DNA of 64,000 nt from Bacillota bacterium (GTDB lineage: Bacteria > Bacillota > Clostridia > Christensenellales > Aristaeellaceae), in NCBI GenBank assembly GCA_023395615.1, contig JAEWYP010000019.1, forward strand, positions 1-64,000. The letters run 5' to 3'. Below the pieces are notes generated by a model, which worked only from the letters and a program-made list of their open reading frames with translations, was not told the DNA's origin and did no database searches. Within the stretch, counting starts at the first letter, position 1; each line of letters begins with the position of its first letter. This document shows positions 26,729 through 34,955 of the stretch, piece after piece. Position numbers and translations under genes: made by a program.

Positions 26729-27817
26729 TTACCAGGCGCGTTTGCGAACCGCGTCGATGGCATGCGCCGGGCACATTTCCTGGCAGCAGAAACAAGCAAT
26801 GCAGCCCTTACGCACAATCACGGCTTTTCGATTGGTGATGTCGATCAGGTGGCGGGGGCAGGATTCGGCACAGCGCCCACAGCCGATACAGCGCTCCGGC
26901 TGAATGACCGGATAGGTGCGCTTTCTGCCGAAAAAGTGATGGAACAGCCCGTTCACGGAGAAAAACCGTTCTCCTTTCGTGATCGCATCCGGCAGCAGAA
27001 AGGGCGGATCGGCAGGGAGCAGCGGATCGCCAACCTGCGTGATAGTGGCTGGATCAATCAACCCGCGCCTGCGTGCCTGCCGAAGGATGGGGGCAAGCGT
27101 GGGGCGGATTCCCATCAGGGACGCGGCAACCTCGTCCAACGCATAGACGGATCGCGAGGCCAGCGTATATCCCATCGGGCGCACCTTGCCGCCGCCCGGG
27201 CCGTTCCCTTCCATACAATCCACGGCATCCAGCATCGTCAGCGAAGGGCGGACTGCTTCCGACAAATCCAGCAGGCGATTGGCGAAATCCTCCAGATTCG
27301 GGTTCAGGTAATGCTGTTCGGGTTTTAACAACCCGGGAATGCAGCCAAACAGGTTTTTCACCCCGGCGCTCATCACCGTTAACCCGTGGGTTTTAAGCTT
27401 TGGGCAGTTGATAATCAAATCCGCGTCCAGCACGGGTTTCAACAGCGTAAATCCGCCGCGATGGACGGTTTCAGTGTTTTCGTTCAGCTCGCCCAGATCG
27501 GAAAGCGGCAGATATCCGCTGACACTATAGATTTTACGCAACGCCGCGGGTGTATACACGCCGCCGGGGCTGTCCGCGATCACAACCTGTTTTACGCCAA
27601 GCTCTTTGAGACGGCGTAAAATCGCCGCCAGAAAAGCGGGGTGAGTGGTGACCGCCAGCGAGGGATCACGCCCCGCCAGCAGGTTCGGCTTTAACAGTAC
27701 CCGGGTATCCGGGGTCAGGTCCTTCTCAATTTCCAGTGTCTCAAAGTGCGCGCAAACGGCGGTATAAAGCGCATCTGCGTCATATTCCGGAACACGGCGG
27801 ACGGATACGGTTGGCAT
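26729..27817 (-). CDS. DUF362 protein with C-terminal 2x[4Fe-4S] ferredoxin domain
   Basis: This 362-residue cytoplasmic protein has an N-terminal DUF362 domain (about 1-285; LLKPNLLAGRDP, VVIADSPGG and NCPKLKTHGLTVMSAGVKNLFGCIPG are typical) followed by two ferredoxin motifs, CIGCGRCAESCP and CIACFCCQEMCP, near 315-350. The family is common in anaerobes and is presumed to transfer electrons, but no reaction is established. It is the last gene of a three-gene operon with a class II aldolase and a PfkB-type kinase; GAGGTG lies 9 nt before the ATG. Why an iron-sulfur protein should accompany sugar-phosphate enzymes is unclear. Confidence 0.85.
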   Translation of the reverse strand: MPTVSVRRVPEYDADALYTAVCAHFETLEIEKDLTPDTRVLLKPNLLAGRDPSLAVTTHPAFLAAILRRLKELGVKQVVIADSPGGVYTPAALRKIYSVSGYLPLSDLGELNENTETVHRGGFTLLKPVLDADLIINCPKLKTHGLTVMSAGVKNLFGCIPGLLKPEQHYLNPNLEDFANRLLDLSEAVRPSLTMLDAVDCMEGNGPGGGKVRPMGYTLASRSVYALDEVAASLMGIRPTLAPILRQARRRGLIDPATITQVGDPLLPADPPFLLPDAITKGERFFSVNGLFHHFFGRKRTYPVIQPERCIGCGRCAESCPRHLIDITNRKAVIVRKGCIACFCCQEMCPAHAIDAVRKRAW

Positions 27818-27840
27818 GATCGGTACACCTCACGGTTTGT

Positions 27841-28692
27841 TTAAGCTTTTCCTTTGGAACCGAACAGACGGATTTTGTTCTCCGTCGCTTCTTGGATGGC
27901 CTGCACCTGATAAGGGATCAGATCGGTCAGAGAATGTCTCCCTTCCGAGAACCCCTGTTGAGTACCGGCTGCACCCGCAAGGTTTAGGTCGGTAAAAATG
28001 TTGATTTTGCTGATGCCGCTGCGGATGGCGTGGCGGAAATCCTCGTCGGTCAGGCCGCTGCCGCCGTGCAGCACCAGCGGCACAGACACAAGCGACGCGA
28101 TGGTTTCAATTCGCTTAAAATCCAACTTTGGCGGAAAGCGATAGGCTCCGTGTGCGGTGCCAACCGCGATCGCCAGAGCATCCGCGCCCGTCCGAGCGAC
28201 AAACTCGCCTGCCTGAACAGGGTCGGTGTAGAAGGCGGAGGGATCGGTACTTTCGACGTTATCGTCTCCTTCGGCGTTCCCTACGTGGCCCAGTTCCGCT
28301 TCCACCGTAGCGCCGAAGGCGTGCGCGACGGCGATCAGCTCCCGAACCTGCCGCAGGTTTTCCTCATAAGGGAGTGTGGAACAGTCATACATGATGGAGG
28401 AAAAGCCGTATTTTAGCGCCAGCATACAGTTTTCAAAGGTGAGGCCATGGTCAAAGTGCAGCACAACGGGAACTGTCGCGCGGCGCGCCATGGGCAGCAA
28501 CAGGTCGGCCAATTCCAGCAAAGGTCCGTATGGCAGCAGAACCTCCGCCGTGCCGATAATCACAGGGGAATGCAGGGCTTCGGCGGCGGCCAGCACGCCC
28601 CGTGCCATCTCCAAATTAACGGTATTAAAAAGGCCTATGCCATAATGCCCTTTTCGGGCAGGCAGCAGAACATCGTTCAGGGTAGCAAGCAT
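27841..28692 (-). CDS. Class II (Zn-dependent) sugar-bisphosphate aldolase, GatY/KbaY/FbaA family
   Basis: This 283-residue aldolase cleaves a ketose bisphosphate to dihydroxyacetone phosphate and an aldehyde. The zinc and catalytic motifs are LHFDHGLTFE near residue 80, EAELGHVGN near 133, GTAHGAYRFPPKLDF near 178, and LVLHGGSGLTDED near 208. Fructose-, tagatose- and sedoheptulose-bisphosphate aldolases share these, so the substrate is not decided by sequence. It lies between a PfkB-type kinase (upstream) and a DUF362 protein (downstream), with GGAGGAG ahead of its ATG. The kinase product may be its substrate. Confidence 0.88.
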   Translation of the reverse strand: MLATLNDVLLPARKGHYGIGLFNTVNLEMARGVLAAAEALHSPVIIGTAEVLLPYGPLLELADLLLPMARRATVPVVLHFDHGLTFENCMLALKYGFSSIMYDCSTLPYEENLRQVRELIAVAHAFGATVEAELGHVGNAEGDDNVESTDPSAFYTDPVQAGEFVARTGADALAIAVGTAHGAYRFPPKLDFKRIETIASLVSVPLVLHGGSGLTDEDFRHAIRSGISKINIFTDLNLAGAAGTQQGFSEGRHSLTDLIPYQVQAIQEATENKIRLFGSKGKA

Positions 28693-28719
28693 ATGGTCTC
28701 CTCCTCAAACAAATCTAAA

Positions 28720-29838
28720 TCATATATAATCGACAGTTATCCAACCGTCGGCGATTCGCCTGTCTAATGCGGAAAACGGTAGCAGGCCGCTTAACGCGTC
28801 GCAGGCCTCCACGCAGCAGGCGCCTTCGGCTGCCGCACGCTGGAAACAGGTTTCCGGCTTGCAGCCTTTCAGAAGCGAGGCAAGGAACGCCGCGATGCAC
28901 GTATCGCCCGCCCCGGTGGCGGAAACGACGCGCACGGGGCGGTATGCGGGCTGAAAGCCTTTCCTGTCTGCCCAAAGAGACGCGTTCGCCAGAAGCGGGA
29001 TACTTTTCAGCTCCTGTAGGTTCCCGGTCTGGTAGTACAAACCCTTTGCGCCGCATTTGATCCCGATGATCTTTCCCCCCATGGCGATCAGGCGGGCCGC
29101 GAGGGGGGCTATGTCCCTGTCAATATCCAATACAGCGGTCACATCGTTACCCAGTGAGCGCATCAGCCATTCCGCGTACCGGGGTGGATCCAGCATCTGG
29201 CACAGCTCTTCGGCGCTGGGGAAAAAGCAATCCACCATAGGCAGCACGTTTTGTAACAGCGCGGGCCAGTCGAGCTGCGCCGCGTCGGACGAGGGGTCTA
29301 TCGCGGCCATATCCAGCGAGGTGGCCAGCCCTAACGCGTGAGCGCGGGTAAAGAGGCGCTTTAGCGGCTCTCCATGGTCGCGGCACATTGCTGGCATCAG
29401 CGGAGGATATCCGAAATGAATCAGTTTTGCTCCCGCCAGCACGGAATCCGGGATGTCGGATTCGCAAAAAGATTCGTTTGCCCCGGCATGGTGCAAAAAG
29501 ATACGGTCGATTCCCGGCGGCGCAAGAACGACGGAGTACGAGGTGGAGGCATCCCGATCCCGGATCAGGGCGCAATCCGCGCCGGAAGACCCGGCAATCT
29601 CAAGGACTGTATCACCGAAATTGTCCTGACCGACGCGCGCGACGAGGCGGGTTGGCACCCCAAACTTTTGCAGCGCCATACCGGTGTTGGCGACGCAGCC
29701 GCCGGTATGCACATCGGCCGGACCTACGCGAAGGAGCCTCCCCGGCGTTAAAAGATCGGCCAGGTTGTTCGCCGTTTGCAACTCCGGGGTGATATCCAGG
29801 CAGATATGACCGGCGACAACCGCTACCCGATCATCCAT
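28720..29838 (-). CDS. PfkB-family carbohydrate kinase
   Basis: This 372-residue ribokinase-fold enzyme phosphorylates a sugar or nucleoside. The N-terminal motif TGGCVANTGMALQKFG (about 45-60) binds substrate, and the C-terminal ATGAGDTCIAAFL near 312 carries the catalytic Asp and anion hole. It is longer than ribokinase (about 310), with additional sequence in the middle. I chose the ATG at 29838 since the upstream GGAGGGG gives a good spacing; the ATG 48 nt further upstream precedes that site. It heads the operon with a class II aldolase, so a ketose or ketose phosphate is a likely substrate, but no symbol can be justified. Confidence 0.87.
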   Translation of the reverse strand: MDDRVAVVAGHICLDITPELQTANNLADLLTPGRLLRVGPADVHTGGCVANTGMALQKFGVPTRLVARVGQDNFGDTVLEIAGSSGADCALIRDRDASTSYSVVLAPPGIDRIFLHHAGANESFCESDIPDSVLAGAKLIHFGYPPLMPAMCRDHGEPLKRLFTRAHALGLATSLDMAAIDPSSDAAQLDWPALLQNVLPMVDCFFPSAEELCQMLDPPRYAEWLMRSLGNDVTAVLDIDRDIAPLAARLIAMGGKIIGIKCGAKGLYYQTGNLQELKSIPLLANASLWADRKGFQPAYRPVRVVSATGAGDTCIAAFLASLLKGCKPETCFQRAAAEGACCVEACDALSGLLPFSALDRRIADGWITVDYI

Positions 29839-29983
29839 CCCTTTTCCCCTCCAGACCAAGTTAGCTACACAATCAATGTTGAACATATCATTCGATAAAA
29901 AAGCCGCGTTTCCTTGCGGGCTTCAAACGAAACCCGATTCGACCGCCATGTTGCCGGGCAACCGATTGATCCACATGAGAATG

Positions 29984-30005
29984 CCCGCGCGAAAGATCGC
30001 GCGGG
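29984..30005. other. GC-rich hairpin in the 294-nt gap before the kinase operon
   Basis: CCCGCGCG and CGCGCGGG pair perfectly around AAAGAT. It lies between the minus-strand hydrogenase gene end (30133) and the start of the PfkB kinase gene. It lacks an adjacent T-run on either strand, so it is only a possible, Rho-independent-like stop for the hydrogenase transcript. The rest of the gap shows no gene. Confidence 0.45.
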
Positions 30006-30132
30006 ACGGTAAAAAGAACCGCAAGGACATTGCCGGGGGTACAGTGTGCCGGTACAATCCCGGTCAGGCGGATGCGACGCCCGAAAAACACCTGTATCGT
30101 CATCAATGAATAATTTCCCTGCGGAGGGTTGG

Positions 30133-31566
30133 TTATTCCTTGGGATAATTACATTGCGACAGCGCGTCGCCGATCGTTTTTTCCAGTGCCTGATGGCCGT
30201 ATTTATCTACTTCGCCCTTGTCCTTGGCGCCATGGGTAAGGCAGCCCGCGCCGCCGATACACCCGCCTACGCAGGCCATGCCCTCGATAAAGTTTTCCGG
30301 CAACAGGTTCTTGCTTTTTTTGAGCAACGCAACCTTGCATTGCTCAATCCCGTCGCAAACAGCGGGTTTCAGGTCAAAGTCCAGCTTCTGTTCCTTCATT
30401 GCCTCGGCTACGGCGTCGGTCAGGCCGCCGCTGCGGGCAAAAATGCGTCCGTAGAAGGAGGCGTTATCCAGCACGTCCTCCGGCAGACTGGTCAGATCAA
30501 AATCACGGCTATCGATCCACGCCTGCAGCTCTTCAAACGTAAGCACGCAGTCCACATAGGGGGACACTTCCGGCTTCTGCTGTTCCAGCTTTTTGGCGGT
30601 GCAGGGGCCGATGAATACGGTTCTGGCAGTCGGGTCCGTTGACTTGAGAAACTTCGCCAGCTCCGCCATGGGAGAGAGGTTGTGGCTGACCATCGACTGC
30701 AATTGCGGAAAATTCTTCTCCACATAGCTTACGAAGGCCGGGCAGCACGAGGAGGTGAGAAAACCTTTTTCCGCAAGCTCCGCCGCCTCTCGGTTGGCAA
30801 CCATGTCCGCGCCGAGCGCTACCTCCACAACACTGAAGAAACCGAGCTTCTTAAGCGCCGTAATCACCTGTCCCAGTTTCGCATAGCCGAACTGGCTGCT
30901 GATAGAGGGGGCGACGATGGCGTATACCTTGTACTTGCGGTTCTCCTCGCTGCCACGCAGCAGGTTGATCGCATCCAGCAGATAGGATTTATCCTGAATG
31001 GCGCCAAACGGACACTGGTATACACATGCGCCGCAGCCGATGCACTTTTCCTGCTCAATGGTTGCGCACTGATCCTCGCCCATATGGATCGCCTTTACCT
31101 TACAGGCGTTCTCACAGGGGCGCTTGTGGTTGCTGATGGCGGTATAGGGGCAGGCGGCGGCGCATTTTCCGCAGCCGATACATTTGGCGGGGTCAATATG
31201 GGCGTGCCGGTTTTCATCCAGCGAGATCGCATCCTTCGGGCAGGCGGCCATGCAGCGGTGCGCGATGCAGCCGCGGCAATCCGGCCCCACCTGATAACCG
31301 CTGATGGGGCACTCGTCGCAGGCAATGCCAATGACTTCAACGATGTTCGGGTTTTCTCTGTCACCGCCCATCGCCAGCTTGACCCGCTCGGCCAGAATAG
31401 CCCGTTCCTTATAGATACAGCAGCGCATGGTCGGCTTGGGGCCTGGGGCAAGCTGTTTGGGGATATCCAGATAGCTGTCCGCAAGCCGATCATCGTAGGC
31501 ATGTCGGGCAACTTCACGAAGCACCTCATATTTCAGCTTTTGGACGTCTGTATCGAATATACGCAT
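30133..31566 (-). CDS. Monomeric [FeFe]-hydrogenase (group B-like)
   Basis: This 477-residue protein carries Cys-rich ferredoxin modules at about 83-190 (CIGCGKCAAACP, CIGCGACVYQCP and others) followed by the H-cluster domain with L1 TSSCCPAF (271-278), L2 FIGPCTAKK (318-326) and L3 EGMACVGGCIGGAG (428-441). These are the [FeFe]-hydrogenase signatures, and the spacing and lack of an NADH module fit the group B clade, whose physiological role is poorly known. It would evolve or oxidise H2 with ferredoxin. It is the last gene of a four-gene operon with a sensory-type hydrogenase and a SpoIIE-type phosphatase. The maturases hydE, hydF and hydG are not in the window. Confidence 0.88.
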   Translation of the reverse strand: MRIFDTDVQKLKYEVLREVARHAYDDRLADSYLDIPKQLAPGPKPTMRCCIYKERAILAERVKLAMGGDRENPNIVEVIGIACDECPISGYQVGPDCRGCIAHRCMAACPKDAISLDENRHAHIDPAKCIGCGKCAAACPYTAISNHKRPCENACKVKAIHMGEDQCATIEQEKCIGCGACVYQCPFGAIQDKSYLLDAINLLRGSEENRKYKVYAIVAPSISSQFGYAKLGQVITALKKLGFFSVVEVALGADMVANREAAELAEKGFLTSSCCPAFVSYVEKNFPQLQSMVSHNLSPMAELAKFLKSTDPTARTVFIGPCTAKKLEQQKPEVSPYVDCVLTFEELQAWIDSRDFDLTSLPEDVLDNASFYGRIFARSGGLTDAVAEAMKEQKLDFDLKPAVCDGIEQCKVALLKKSKNLLPENFIEGMACVGGCIGGAGCLTHGAKDKGEVDKYGHQALEKTIGDALSQCNYPKE

Positions 31567-31575
31567 GGTTACCTC

Positions 31576-32748
31576 CTAAAAGTAGGAAAGCCGGATATGC
31601 TTGCCCATCTTTTCCAACTGTTCGGCTAGGTTTTGGATCAACTGCTGCTTGATGCCGAAAGTGATGGGCAGGTCTGGGTTCTGGTGCGCGGGGTTGATCG
31701 CCTGACCGACAAAGAAGTTGATATCGGTGGCGTTTTCGAACAATTCCCGCGCGATGCAGCTGGCGCCGTCCCGCCCGACGACCCACACGGGGGCCAGACG
31801 CGCGCTCTGTAAAAAGTCCTTCGCGTAGGAAAGCACCTTGGAAAGGGTCACGACGCCTTCGGTCACCAGATCGACCCCTTCGATTTCGCTCATCGGCGGC
31901 ACATCCGGGTCGGGATAATCCAGCGAGGGTACCAGCTGCTTGCGCAGATAATCCGCCGCAAGGCGGCTGGTGGTGCCGCCGCAGACGATCTTGGCCCCTT
32001 CCTTGGCGAAGAACAGGTTCATCATCTTCATGTCCTGATCCTTGGAGGCGGGCGGCCCGACAACCAGATTGACCGGGTGCCGCCTGCGAACCCGAAGCAC
32101 CGCGATGGTGGCGTCGTCGCCGGGCTTGCCCTGATAAAGGCGGCTACACTCGTCCGCAATCAGCCCGGCGGTGCTTTTTGCCGAGTTTTCCGGCAGATAA
32201 TTCGCACTGGCGAACCGGGCGATACTGTCCCGCGTCCAGCCGAAGTTGAACGCTTTGCCGACCCCTGCGAATTCCGCGCCATCGCTGAGCGCGATTAACA
32301 TATCTCCGCACTGCACGGGGAAACTGCTTTCCCAGATGGTCTTGCCGGCGATTACGCGGGTACTGACGGGGTAATTGAAAACTTCTCCGTTCCGAAGCAC
32401 GACGGTCGCTGGATTGTCGAACTGGATAATCTGCGCCAACCGGTTTTCCGTAACGCGCAGGATGGTGAAGGTGGAGTACGCGACCTGACGGACGCTGCAT
32501 ACCGGCAGCGTATTGGCGATGGTGGAAACGCATTCCTCAATGGGCATATGGCCGTTGATCAGCGTGCAAACAATTTTGCTGGTCAGCGTTGCCAGAATGC
32601 TGGCCTTTACACCACTGCCCAGCCCGTCCGCGAGAACCAGCGTCACGTCGTCCTCCCCGCCGCCCGCGATTTCCACCCGGTCGCCGCAGAGGGTTTCCCC
32701 TTGCTTGTTCAGGCTTACGAAGCCCGTTTCGGTCCAAAGATCATTCAC
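31576..32748 (-). CDS. SpoIIE/PP2C-type serine phosphatase
   Basis: This 390-residue cytoplasmic protein has a SpoIIE-like phosphatase domain in its first ~215 residues, with the acidic metal motifs VLADGLGSGVKAS (about 38-50), LIALSDGAEFAGVG near 153 and GKPGDDATIAVLRV near 210. The remaining ~170 residues have no recognised domain; they contain IVCGGTTSRLAADYLRK and a final hydrophilic stretch. SpoIIE-type phosphatases remove phosphate from anti-anti-sigma-like or other serine-phosphorylated partners. It overlaps the sensory hydrogenase gene by 8 nt and precedes the group B hydrogenase by 9 nt, so it may be the output of H2 sensing. That is inference from gene order. Confidence 0.85.
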   Translation of the reverse strand: MNDLWTETGFVSLNKQGETLCGDRVEIAGGGEDDVTLVLADGLGSGVKASILATLTSKIVCTLINGHMPIEECVSTIANTLPVCSVRQVAYSTFTILRVTENRLAQIIQFDNPATVVLRNGEVFNYPVSTRVIAGKTIWESSFPVQCGDMLIALSDGAEFAGVGKAFNFGWTRDSIARFASANYLPENSAKSTAGLIADECSRLYQGKPGDDATIAVLRVRRRHPVNLVVGPPASKDQDMKMMNLFFAKEGAKIVCGGTTSRLAADYLRKQLVPSLDYPDPDVPPMSEIEGVDLVTEGVVTLSKVLSYAKDFLQSARLAPVWVVGRDGASCIARELFENATDINFFVGQAINPAHQNPDLPITFGIKQQLIQNLAEQLEKMGKHIRLSYF

Positions 32749-34414
32749 GGTTCATCGCATCCTTCAGGTTGGACAGCGCCAGCTTCGTTTCGGCGGTAGT
32801 TTCGCCCAGCAGCGAAGCAATCTCCTGTACAACGCGCATTTGCTTGTCAATCACGCGGTCGGCGGTTTCCACCGTCTGGCGGCGAAGGGTGTCGTCCTTG
32901 CTGCGCATGGTTTCGCGCTCGGTCACGTCCCGCAAGATGGCGACCACGACGTGGTACTGTCGGTCATACAGGATGGTTTCTTCCACGTAAAGCTGATATT
33001 CGGCCAGATAACGGCAGTCGCCAATGCTGTTGCGCGCGGAAACGACAACGTCGCGGTAGGGTTGGGGGTTGAGGATACGGATCACATTCTCGTGCAGAAT
33101 ATCGTTCGCGTTGGTCAGACGGAACAGCTTCACCGCCGCGCGGTTAATCTGTTGCACTTCCAGATCTTCGTTAAGCACAAAGATTGCGTTAGGGGTATTG
33201 TTGATGATGGTGTCGCTGAAGCTTTCCGCTTTTTCTTTCAGAAAAGGCAGGCACATTTCCAGCTCCGCTTTCCCTTCCAGAATCGCGACCGCTTTTTCCC
33301 GGCAGGTGGGGTAGCCGCAGGAACCGCAGTTAAGCTCCTTTTCCGGGCTGGTCTTTCCCATTTTCGTAAGCATGGCGTTGATGGCGTCGTTGCCGAAGGT
33401 AATGGTTCTGCCGCCCTTAAATGTAAATGCGCGGGGGAGGTCATCGGCCGGTGCGGGTACCTCAAAGCGCGCATCGCCCGCGAAAGCATCTACCCGAAGC
33501 GTGCCTTTTACGCGACGCTCACGATGCTCCCGGATACAGGGGCCGTTGATACAGCTGCCCTCGCAGGCGCTCATTTCGATAAACACATGGTCAATATTGC
33601 CACGTTCCAGCTCGCTAAAGGCCATTCGGCAGTTATCGACGCCGTCGATGGCAACGCGACGATAACCGGGAACCGGTTCCGTAGTACGCAAAATACCACC
33701 CGTCGCAGGATAAAGCCGCGAGCGTTTCCCATCGGTTTCTTCCGGCATCACATCGGGAATTTCCAGATGTTTTTCCGCCATCCATTCGCGCAGCTCGTCG
33801 TAGGTAAGCGCTGCGTCGATATAAGGGCTGTCGTCGGCCTCCTGCTTCTTGGCGATACAGGGGCCGATAAACACCGTGTAACAGTCCGGGTCATCCTGCT
33901 TTAACAACCGGCAGTGCGCCTGCGCGGGGGTAAGTACTTTCGCCAGATAGGGGAGCATGGTTGGGTAATATTTTTCGATTAGCAGGTTGATGGAAGGGCA
34001 GCAGCTGGAGATCAGCACACTTTGTTTATTTTCCCGCAGGATGCGTGCGTATTCGTCGCTCACCAGCTGTGCGCCGATCGCGGTTTCCTGTACGGAACGG
34101 AAGCCCAGCGCTTTCAGCGCAATTTCCATCCCAGAAATGTCATGCGTGTGAAAGTCTGCGATAAAGGAGGGAGCAAGGCTGCAAACCACTTTTTTTCCGG
34201 AAGCGATTGCGTTTTTCACACGCTGGGTATCGCTGCGAATCTGTTTGGCTTTCTGGGGGCAAACGACAAAACAGCTGCCGCACAGGATACATTCGTCCGG
34301 CAGAATCTGCGCCTGATTGTTCGCAAAGCTGATCGCTTTTACGGAACAGGTGCGGATGCATTTATAACAATCCTTGCAGTCGTTTTCCTTCAGGCTCAGA
34401 ATATCGTCCGGCAT
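32741..34414 (-). CDS. [FeFe]-hydrogenase-like sensor with PAS domain (HydS type)
   Basis: This 557-residue protein has, in order: two [4Fe-4S] motifs (CKDCYKCIRTC at 13-23, CILCGSCFVVC at 42-52); an H-cluster domain with L1 SSCCPS (136-141), L2 VFIGPCIAKK (181-190) and L3 EMSACEGSCINGP (280-292); a further iron-sulfur motif CGSCGYPTC...C (363-388); a PAS domain (about 400-500); and a C-terminal coiled-coil-like stretch (500-555). This is the layout of group C sensory hydrogenases, thought to signal H2 or redox state rather than turn over H2 quickly. A PP2C-type phosphatase overlaps its end, which fits a signalling pair. GGAGTG precedes the ATG. Confidence 0.85.
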   Translation of the reverse strand: MPDDILSLKENDCKDCYKCIRTCSVKAISFANNQAQILPDECILCGSCFVVCPQKAKQIRSDTQRVKNAIASGKKVVCSLAPSFIADFHTHDISGMEIALKALGFRSVQETAIGAQLVSDEYARILRENKQSVLISSCCPSINLLIEKYYPTMLPYLAKVLTPAQAHCRLLKQDDPDCYTVFIGPCIAKKQEADDSPYIDAALTYDELREWMAEKHLEIPDVMPEETDGKRSRLYPATGGILRTTEPVPGYRRVAIDGVDNCRMAFSELERGNIDHVFIEMSACEGSCINGPCIREHRERRVKGTLRVDAFAGDARFEVPAPADDLPRAFTFKGGRTITFGNDAINAMLTKMGKTSPEKELNCGSCGYPTCREKAVAILEGKAELEMCLPFLKEKAESFSDTIINNTPNAIFVLNEDLEVQQINRAAVKLFRLTNANDILHENVIRILNPQPYRDVVVSARNSIGDCRYLAEYQLYVEETILYDRQYHVVVAILRDVTERETMRSKDDTLRRQTVETADRVIDKQMRVVQEIASLLGETTAETKLALSNLKDAMNRE

Positions 34415-34502
34415 GATGGTTCACACTCCTTTACCGGGTACCGTGAGAAGAGGGCTAGGAATGGATGGATCCGTTCCCTGTCGGTCCGTGCGTGTGATAT
34501 GC

Positions 34503-34748
34503 TCAGCTGATTCGGGGCACGATCTGTTCTTCAAAGAACTGCTTTGTGCTTTCGGGTTTCAGCGAAAAATGTTCGCCGTCCACCGTAACGCAAACGCCGT
34601 TTTGACAGTTACCCATACAAAACTGACCCGCCAGCTCCACTTTGTCTTTGACCTGATGATCGGCGACCAGGCGCTGCAGCTCCTCCACGACCTGTCGGGA
34701 ACCTTTCAGGTGGCAGCTGCTTCCGATACAGATGGTTACCTTTACCAT
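34503..34748 (-). CDS. Small thioredoxin-like [2Fe-2S] protein (NuoE/HydC-type domain)
   Basis: This 81-residue protein is a minimal thioredoxin-like [2Fe-2S] ferredoxin. The cluster ligands are Cys7, Cys12, Cys44 and Cys48 (CIGSSC and CMGNC), the pattern of NuoE and the small subunit of electron-bifurcating hydrogenases. It lacks the N-terminal helical domain of full NuoE. GGAGCG precedes the ATG. It is the first gene of the hydrogenase operon, 88 nt ahead of the sensory hydrogenase, and probably passes electrons to it or to the group B enzyme. The partner is not proven. Confidence 0.85.
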   Translation of the reverse strand: MVKVTICIGSSCHLKGSRQVVEELQRLVADHQVKDKVELAGQFCMGNCQNGVCVTVDGEHFSLKPESTKQFFEEQIVPRIS

Positions 34749-34817
34749 AACCGTTTCGCTCCTTTATTCCACGGTCCGGGGGTGCGAGGGATTGTCCTGC
34801 GTCGTCGCCGGCTCCGG

Positions 34818-34906
34818 GTACGCCGGTATGAGCCGCGGCCCGGCGCAGGGGCACGCGGGTGCCAACTCCGTGCCTGTGCGCTTGGCCGCGGTTCATATCG
34901 GCGTAC
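34818..34906 (+). repeat. 89-nt near-perfect hairpin between the hydrogenase block and the APH-like kinase
   Basis: Arms at 34818-34840 and 34884-34906 (23 nt each) are complementary with only two G-U pairs when read as plus-strand RNA; the minus-strand RNA would have A-C mismatches there. A second stem continues inside: GCGCA (34843-34847) with TGCGC (34877-34881), and 34850-34855 with 34869-34874, leaving a 13-nt loop. There is no T-run after either end. It occupies the centre of a 207-nt gap without a gene. It may be a non-coding RNA, a transcript-stabilising element or a repetitive palindrome. Confidence 0.7.
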
Positions 34907-34955
34907 GGGGGAGCAGGCGGCGGCTCAGGCTGCCTGATCGCATCCCAGACGGTGT

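Noticed and set aside
29876..30109. 77-codon plus-strand reading frame in the gap before the kinase operon
   Set aside because: No ribosome binding site, no domain, and it crosses a GC-rich hairpin.
32513..33904. 463-codon plus-strand reading frame opposite the phosphatase and sensor hydrogenase
   Set aside because: Antisense shadow over two well-supported genes; no ribosome binding site and no family match.
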